From positions 137,676,001 through 137,740,000 of the forward strand of contig JASDFA010000001.1 of NCBI GenBank assembly GCA_035772735.1: 64,000 bases of DNA, written 5' to 3'. Below are positions 57,863-64,000 of the stretch, piece after piece. Within the stretch, counting starts at the first letter, position 1, and each line of letters opens with the position of its first letter. A program made the position numbers and the translations under genes. This stretch comes from Datura wrightii. Lineage: Eukaryota > Streptophyta > Magnoliopsida > Solanales > Solanaceae. The notes beneath the pieces are model-generated. The model worked only from the letters and a program-made list of their open reading frames with translations, did no database searches and was not told the origin of the DNA.

Positions 57863-58245
57863 CTTCAAATCATCAACATCCAGAACACATAGGCGACCCT
57901 AGTACCGAAGCACACTATCTCCCCCTTGGGAGAAGACCTCCACCTTCTGACTTCGAACGACTTCTTTCAGCTTTACAAAAATCGAATCCTCATCTTGTTT
58001 AGCTTTCACATCTATCACCAAGGACGATACTGATCCGTTTTGCACAACAACACCGCCATCGGCCGAGTCGACCAACCTAACTCCAACCTTGCAAGTTGAT
58101 GGATGTCTTTCATTAGATCCTTTTTTTCCTCATCCACGTGGGACAAACTCTCCATAGAGATCCTACTAAGTGCATCCGCTACCATATTAGCCTTACCTGG
58201 ATGGTAAAGGACACTCATATCGTAGTCCTTGAGTAGTTCCAACCA
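57863..58245 (-). pseudogene. Element H pol connector, second copy
   Basis: It begins at WLELLKDYDMSVLYHPGKAN and continues VADALSRISMESLSHVDEEK and DLMKDIHQLARL, then after a frame change the DSADGG and EVFSQGGDSVLRY stretch to about 57890. It repeats the segment just upstream (58575-58246) with many differences. It is the connector between RNase H and integrase of the second parent element. Confidence 0.8.
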
Positions 58246-58800
58246 CAAGCGACCCTGATATCGAAGCACACCATCTCCCCCTTTAAAGAAGACTTCTACC
58301 TTCTGATTCTGAGTGGCTTCCTTCAACTTTACCAAAATAAGATCCTCATCTAGTATAGCTTTTACCTCGGTCATCAGGGAAGATTTTGATCCATTCTGAA
58401 TAATGACACCTCCATCTGTCGAGTCAATAAGACGGACTCCTAGCCGTGCAAGCCAACGCACATCCTTCACCAACTCCTTCCTCTCCTTATGCACATGGGA
58501 CATACTCTCCATAGAAAGCCTATTACGAGCATTTGCCGCCACATTATCTTTGCCTGGATAATAAAGGACACTCATATAATAATCTTTTAAAAGCTCTAAC
58601 CACCTTCTCTAATGTAGATTCATATCCTTTTGGGTAAACATGTATTATAGGCTTTTGTGGTCCATAAACAAATCCACATGGACCCCATACAGATAGTGTC
58701 TCCAAATCTGCAAGGCAAATACTACCGCTGCCAACTCAAGGTCGTCGGTCGGATAGTTCTTTTCATGGACTTTCAGCTGCCTGCAAGCATTACTTCTTAC
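58246..58800 (-). pseudogene. Element H RNase H end and connector, first copy
   Basis: After LTR V the frame resumes with RQLKVHEKNYPTDDLELAAV and ALQIWRHYLYGVHVDLFMDH (58790-58650), then MSVLYYPGKDNVAANARNRL, SMESMSHVHKERKELVKDVR and DSTDGGVIIQNGSKSSLMTE, ending at DGVLRYQGRL (58246). The next residue is WLELLKDY, which belongs upstream in the normal order, so the junction is about 58245. Confidence 0.8.
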
Positions 58801-60219
58801 TGTTCGGGTCTGTTATATGAGTATATAACTACACGCAAGTGCACGTGGTCGAACAAGTAGTAAAGTGGCTTTAGTAAGCCAAGTATCGATCCCACAGGGA
58901 CTGGGATGAAGTGCAATCTGCTTAAGTGTACTATATTTCGATTCTAAAAAAGCAGACAACAATGTAACCAAAAGTTTGATATTTAGTTTAATAATTTTTA
59001 TACTAAATCTAAAATAACTATCTAATTTGAGTCTGAACTATGAATGAGAGCATGCTGAGGTTAAACGAACATGTAATGAAATTAATTATCGATATAATTT
59101 GGTTAGTCTTTTCCTCCAGTTGCTAGCCAAGAATATTTGCCAAGAGATTAAAACTCTCGTATTTAACCTCACTTAAGAATCATGAACCATCCACCTACAT
59201 TTCTGTGATTAAATGCAATTCATGTTCTAGCCATACAAACCCGGTTCCTAAATTGACTAATACGACTTTCAGGTATATTTCTATCCTGAAAGTAAATCAA
59301 TTCCCAATTTTCCCAAATCAAGTAAAGATCATATCCTATTAATTCACAACTTTCCAATTTCTTGCTCTCTCGAGTGAAACCGGACTTTTTAGATATACAT
59401 TAACGTAGGCCACACATTAATGCAGTAAGAACAAGAATTAATAGAACAACATGGAAGAAAAGATGAAAAACCACTATGATCAACAATCCATTTCACTACA
59501 ATTGTTCATAACCTCAGCAAGAAGAGGATTTAGCCACTCATTTGTGGATTAAACATCGTTAAAAGAGTGTTAAACATACAAGCAATTGAATTAAAGAAGA
59601 AGGAAAGAGAGAAAAACCCTGATATTTTCGTCCCCTCAACTGCCTGTAACCCACGTTCTTGCTCTACCAAGTCAGAATATTGAAAATTGAACCTAAGTGT
59701 TCTATTTATACTGGTGGGATTTTTTCCCGGAATAACAAGCAACGTGTCACGGAGTGCATCGCGGAGCACTGCCTCTGTGACACGCTACGGACGCGGACCT
59801 TCACTGGAACTTGGGGTCCAGTAAATAAAGCCCAACGTGGCATGGCGTGCAACGCGGAGCCAAGCCACCGTGCCACGGACCCATCGCGTACCCTCTCTGG
59901 AATTTGGGTGAAATTTCCCTATCCAGGCAAAAGGCCTCCGCGATGGCAGCGCGACACGGCTCCATCGCGGAGCCCCTTTATTTTATGTTGTCGAATGTAT
60001 TGTCCCTTGCTCGCATCCAAGTCCAACCCCGATATCCTCCAACATGCATTTTAGCTTCCTGAAATTGCATTTTACCTGCAAAACAATGCTAATCATGTTG
60101 GTTAGTATAAATTCACATTTTATTACCAATTGCATGAGAATGTATACACATTGATAGATAAACAAGGCTAAAATGGTACTTTTGAGTATCACTTGGGCAT
60201 ATAAATTTGCCCAAGATCA
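58801..60219 (-). repeat. V: Athila/Tat-like solo LTR (1419 bp) in element H RNase H
   Basis: The minus strand starts TGATCTTGGGCAAATTTATA and ends GACCCGAACA. Perfect target duplication CTTAC is at 58796-58800 and 60220-60224. The start resembles the Y and Z LTRs (GGGC-ATATTTATGCCC style), and the end shares TACTACTTG...GACCACGTGCACTTGCGTG with the end of Y. A GC-rich palindromic cluster is at 59730-59970. No coding sequence; the ORFs inside are not genes. Confidence 0.85.
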
Positions 60220-61266
60220 CTTACCATGCTGCATTAATACACAACCAAGGTCAATCCTCAAAGCGTCACAATATACCACGAACCCATCGGTACCCTCGGG
60301 TAGGGTCAACAGCGGTGCTGAGGTGACTCGAGTCTTCAACTCTTTGAAGCTCTTCTCACAAGCCTCTGACCATTGAAACTTCACTTTCTTCTGGGTCAAT
60401 TTAGTCAATGGTGTTGCAATGGACAAAAAACCTTCAACAAACCTTCGATAGAAACTAGCTAAACCCAAGAAACTCCTGATATCTAAAGTACTCACTGGTC
60501 TAGGCCAATTTTTCACCACTTCTATCTTTTGAGAGTCCACCTATACACCCTCACTTGACATCACATGACCCAAAAATGCCACTGAGTTCAACCAAAACTC
60601 ATATTTATTGAATTTAGCATACAACTAGCAATCCTTAAGAGTCTATAGCACTACCCTTAAATGAGCGACATGCTCCTCTTCGCTCCGAGAGTATATAAGG
60701 ATGTCATCTATGAACATAATAACGAACATATCCAAGTATTTCTTGAACACCCTGTTCATCAAGTCAATAAAGGCTTCAGGAGCATTCGTTAGTCCAAAAG
60801 ACATAACTACAAACTCATAGTGACCATACCGAGTCCTGAATGCTGTCTTCGGTATATCACTCTCCCAAACCCTCAGTTGGTGGTATTCGGATCTAAGGTC
60901 TATCTTTCAGAAACACTTGGCACCCTGGAGCTGGTCAAAAAAATCATCAATTCTGGGGAGAGGATACATGTTCTTGATGGTGACCTTGTTCAATTGCCGA
61001 TAATCAATGCACATTCGAAGGGAACCGTCTTTCTTTCGAACAAAGAGAACTGGTGCACCCCATGGGGATTTGCTAGGTCTGGTGAAACCCTTGTCTAAGA
61101 AGTCTTTCAATTGCTCCTTCAACTCTTTTATCTCAGTTGGAGCCATTATGTAAGGAGGAATAGATATAGGCTGCGTATCGGGAAGAAGGTCAATACCAAA
61201 GTCGATCTCCCACTTAGGGGGGACCCCCGATAAATCATCTAGAAATACTTTTGGATACTCACACAC
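60220..61266 (-). pseudogene. Element H reverse transcriptase and start of RNase H (first parent)
   Basis: 61266-60907 has MCEYPKVFLDDLSGVPPKWE, FGIDLLPDTQPISIPPYIMA, RPSKSPWGAPVLFVRKKDGS and MCIDYRQLNKVTIKNMYPLP. After frame breaks, the 60540-60217 block reads NWPRPVSTLDIRSFLGLASF and LTLPEGTDGFVVYCDALRID with LGCVLMQHGK, where V cuts it. The region with the catalytic motif (about 60725-60690) is still readable on the minus strand as a frame with FIDDILIYS-like wording but has changes. The start of the frame before MCEYP is shifted. Confidence 0.85.
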
Positions 61267-61329
61267 TATAGAAACTGACTGGATAGTCGGGGTTCAAATG
61301 TAGCATCCTTAACCTAACTAGATGGTACA

Positions 61330-61880
61330 CGCAACCTTTACATAATCACCTTTCTGGCCTTAAGGTAGGAAATGAAGCGACCTACAGGCACAGCTGAACT
61401 ACCCTTCTACTTTAGGACTGGCTCACCTGGAAAATTGAACTCTACTACACGGGTTCTACAATTGACTGAGGCATAACATGCATATAGCCAATTCATTTTG
61501 AAGATAACATCAAAATCGGTCATGGCTAGCTCTACTAAATCTGCTGAGCTGATCTTTTAAAGGACTGTGATAGGAAAATTTTTATATACCCGTCGAGCTA
61601 TAACTGAATCACCGACTAGAGTAGAGACTGAGAAGGGTTCTAATAAGATTTTGGGACTGACTCCGAGACTACTAGCAACATAGGGCGTCATAAAAGATAA
61701 AGTAGCCCCTAGATCTAACAATGCATATACATCAAGGTGGAATATTCGTAACATGCCAGTGACCACATCTGGAGAGACCTCCTACTCCTGTCGAGATGCT
61801 GGGGCATAGAATCTATTTTGGTGTTGTCCACCATGCACACTAGTAGATGCTCCCTGCTAAGCTGGGTGTGCTGGTGGAGC
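61330..61880 (-). pseudogene. Element H protease remnant
   Basis: Minus strand: RIFHLDVYALLDLGATLSFM (catalytic block, with DLG for D-S/T-G), SSLGVSPKILLEPFSVST, VGDSVIARRVYKNFPITVL, a stop at 61556, then ADLVELAMTDFDVIFKMNWL and RFISYLKARK. Order and motifs match A, B and C. Confidence 0.8.
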
Positions 61881-63000
61881 TGCTGAACTGGAGGCTGGGC
61901 CTCGGCCCCTATCATGGCCTTGTCTGGCTGCTAGGCAATCCCTAAGCATATGTTCAGGCTTCCCACACCCGAAACAAGCACCTAAACCTACCAAACACTA
62001 ACCCGTGTGTCTACGGCAACACCTGCCATACTCTGGAATGCTGGACTCTACGAGTCTGCTACCTTGACGTCTAGAGCATTTTGCCCATCCCCTCTGATCG
62101 CTCCTGGATATGGATGGCACATTCATAGCCGACGGTGGTGGGGCTGAAGATCTCTGGTGGGACTACTGGCAGTGCCCACTAGGTCTCTGTTGGGAGAATT
62201 AGAAGCTATCAGTCCTAGTCCTCTTGGCCTCTCTCTCCCGCTCACTCGCTTGTACTGCCTCCATCTGCTGGGCGTATAGAACTATCCAAGGAAAGTCAAT
62301 GTCCTGATGCAGCATCACGGTCCAACAATCTTTGACCAAGTAGTCTTCTATCTCATGCACGAACCGACTCACTCGGGTTCTGTAATCTGTCACCATCTCA
62401 AGTGCATACTTGGACAGGCAAGTGAACTCCAAGGCATACTTCTAAACTTTCATCTTCCCTTGCTTCATGTTAACAAACTCAGCTTCTTTAATCTCCCTAA
62501 TCTCACGAGGGAAGAATCGATCCAGAAATGCAGCATGAAACTCATCCCAACCAATAGGGCCTGCTCCAACTACCCTACTATCCTTCTATTGCTTGAACCA
62601 AATGTGTGCAACCGCTTTCAACTTATATGAGGCTAGATCGACGCACTTCTCTCCTGTCACCCCCATGATCTAGGTGATCTTCTGAACCTCATTAATAAAC
62701 TCATGTGAATCCTCATCCACCTTTGACCCAAGAAACTCCAGAGGGTTCATCCTCAGAGAATCTCTGACTCTTGCCACTGCCGCATTCCCATTCTGAGGGA
62801 CATGCACTACCTCCTGTTGATTGACTTGGGCAGTCAAAGCCTGAGCTAGCATCTAAATGCTTCCCTGAACTCCGCATGGGCAACTTGTTCTAGTACATGC
62901 TCCTCATGGGATGGTGGGGCCTGCTGGTGCCCATCCCCTTGCCATTCCCATGGCCATCCTCATTCCTATTTCTTCTTCTGTTAACTCAGCGAGGAGGTAT
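61881..63000 (-). pseudogene. Element H gag
   Basis: The expected start at 63000-62998 reads ATA instead of ATG, followed by PPR and a TGA, so translation could not begin normally. The core: LAQALTAQVNQQEVVHVPQN, VRDSLRMNPLEFLGSKVDED, SHEFINEVQKIT (62852-62670), then MEFTCLSKYALEMVTDYRTR and QDIDFPWIVLYAQQMEAVQA (62432-62250). The CCHC knuckle CFGCGKPEHMLRDC is at about 61940-61975. Several stops and shifts. Confidence 0.85.
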
Positions 63001-63194
63001 GATTCTGCAAACGCGTATAGCACGAGTTAGAAGGATAGAGAGATATTTCATCTCATGACATAGATCATGAAAGAAGGGTATATTTCCTAAACGTCTTGTA
63101 GCCTCTTTTTCATAAGTGTGGCGCGCTTCACACCCATGAAAAATACTCTACTTAACGCGGCTTTCAGACACCTTAGGACACTACAAAACCTAAT

Positions 63195-63206
63195 GCTCTG
63201 ATATCA
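63195..63206 (-). promoter_or_regulatory. Primer binding site of element H (tRNA-iMet type)
   Basis: The minus strand reads TGATATCAGAGC just after the LTR end, one base from TGGTATCAGAGC. Confidence 0.8.
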
Positions 63207-63210
63207 AATT

Positions 63211-64000
63211 AGTCATGACCAAACATAGGCCAGATCGAGACACGAGATAAAGAACCCCGAGAGGCCCCAAGTCGACCCATGGCATGAACATGGCATCTGA
63301 ATTAAACATAATCAAGTGGAAGTCTAACATATATAATAAAGAAGAAATCTGGAAATATCATAACATCTGAATACCTAACACACAGCTGAAACTACATACA
63401 TGTTATGTCTGAAAAGCCTCTACTATTGACGAGTTGATAGGACAAGACCCCAACTAACTCACTATAGTCTGAAACTGAAAATACTCAATACAACTGATAA
63501 AGGGCCCTCGAAAGATGAGGACTCATCAATTGAGACTGAAAGGTGCTAATAATGGGAGTCTGGCTACTGGCGGGACTGAGCCTAAATATCTGAGCCTGTA
63601 TCATGAAACAATACAGCATAGGGTATGCGATTAGTATGTGAAATGTACCGAGTATGTAGGTAAGTAAAACCACTAAGTAAGTTAAACCAGTGCTCACGCA
63701 CAACATAAAACATTTCATCATAAGATTCTGAGAATAGGGCTTACATGTTATTATCTGAAAACATGATTCGTGCATAACTGAGTATCATAACTGAATATCA
63801 TAACTAAATTGAATGACCAAAGCTAAAAACTAATAATCATAAGTAAAACTGAACATTGGGTCAAACCTGCTAAAAACATAATATCATGACTGATGAACAT
63901 GCATAACTGAAATCATGAGGAATAATGGGAGAATCGTCATATAACCGACATTACCACGATAGTGCTTACGCGGTCCCGACTATTACACTCAAGTGGACAG
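63211..64000 (-). repeat. Element H 5' LTR, partial
   Basis: The minus-strand LTR end GGTCATGACT lies at 63211, and the LTR runs beyond the window. Hairpins are at 63596-63616 and 63504-63522. It is closer to A and D in wording than to G, although G is the LTR at the other end of the same element. Confidence 0.85.

Larger units (their letters stand above)
54063..64000 (-). mobile_element. Element H: chimeric Tekay/Del-like Ty3 element, runs off the window
   Basis: In minus-strand order: partial 5' LTR (64000-63211), PBS, gag, protease, RT, RNase H (split by solo LTR V), connector, second copy of the connector, integrase, 3' UTR, 3' LTR (56335-54063). The connector segment is present twice at about 58575-57862 in divergent form. 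The 3' LTR is much more like E and F than like H's own 5' LTR. Both facts suggest fusion of two elements near 58245. It lies against X at 54062, and the outer end is outside the window, so no target duplication can be checked. Confidence 0.8.

Noticed and set aside
59659..60062. ORFs of 131 and 71 codons in LTR V
   Set aside because: Overlapping frames over a GC-rich palindromic LTR cluster, with no recognisable protein and no support from related LTRs.
1..64000. Intact host protein-coding genes
   Set aside because: No frame outside retrotransposons and the mitochondrial block showed a recognisable domain, exon pattern or length; the remaining frames are short and fall in LTRs.

Overview
This is repeat-rich plant nuclear DNA. 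I found no intact host gene. Nearly every base belongs to a decayed LTR retrotransposon, and one block is a transferred piece of plant mitochondrial genome carrying nad7 with group II introns. The nad7 structure and the Ty3/gypsy families (Tekay/Del-like chromovirus relatives and Athila/Tat-like elements) point to a dicot. The LTR style makes Solanaceae my guess, but the window does not prove it. The reading frames are full of stops and frameshifts, so these are fossils.

Left part. 1-6840 is the 3' half of a minus-strand Athila/Tat-like element (Z): an integrase tail, a 3' non-coding region and an LTR. A 3.2 kb solo LTR (W, 2310-5531) interrupts it. At about 6841 Z is fused inside the reverse transcriptase region of a minus-strand Tekay-like element (A), whose gag and 5' LTR run to 11962. 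12435-22244 is a complete plus-strand Tekay-like element (B) with two LTRs, PBS, PPT and perfect TTACA target duplications.

Centre. B and a second large insertion split an old minus-strand Ty3 element (X; pieces at 11963-12434, 22245-22520 and 52076-54062). The second insertion is an Athila-like element without a recognisable pol (Y, 22521-52075). Y carries a Tekay-like element (C, 26094-49550). C in turn holds a mitochondrial insertion (29653-36774) and three solo LTRs (D 39622-41980, E 42153-44344, F 47234-49340), each with a perfect 5-bp target duplication. The order of events reads as X, then Y, then C, then D, E, F and the mitochondrial DNA.

Right part. 54063-64000 is a minus-strand element (H) running off the window. 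It appears to be a chimera of two related elements: a roughly 357-bp pol segment occurs twice in divergent form at about 58245, and its two LTRs are clearly different types. A 1419-bp Athila-like solo LTR (V, 58801-60219) sits in its RNase H region with perfect CTTAC duplications.

The strongest leads are: (1) a run of hairpins near the 3' end of the otherwise divergent Tekay-like LTRs; (2) clusters of short CpG-rich palindromes in both LTR superfamilies, with a different palindrome in each; (3) a nad7 copy in which exons 3 and 4 are fused without intron 3 while the other introns remain; and (4) the chimeric junctions.
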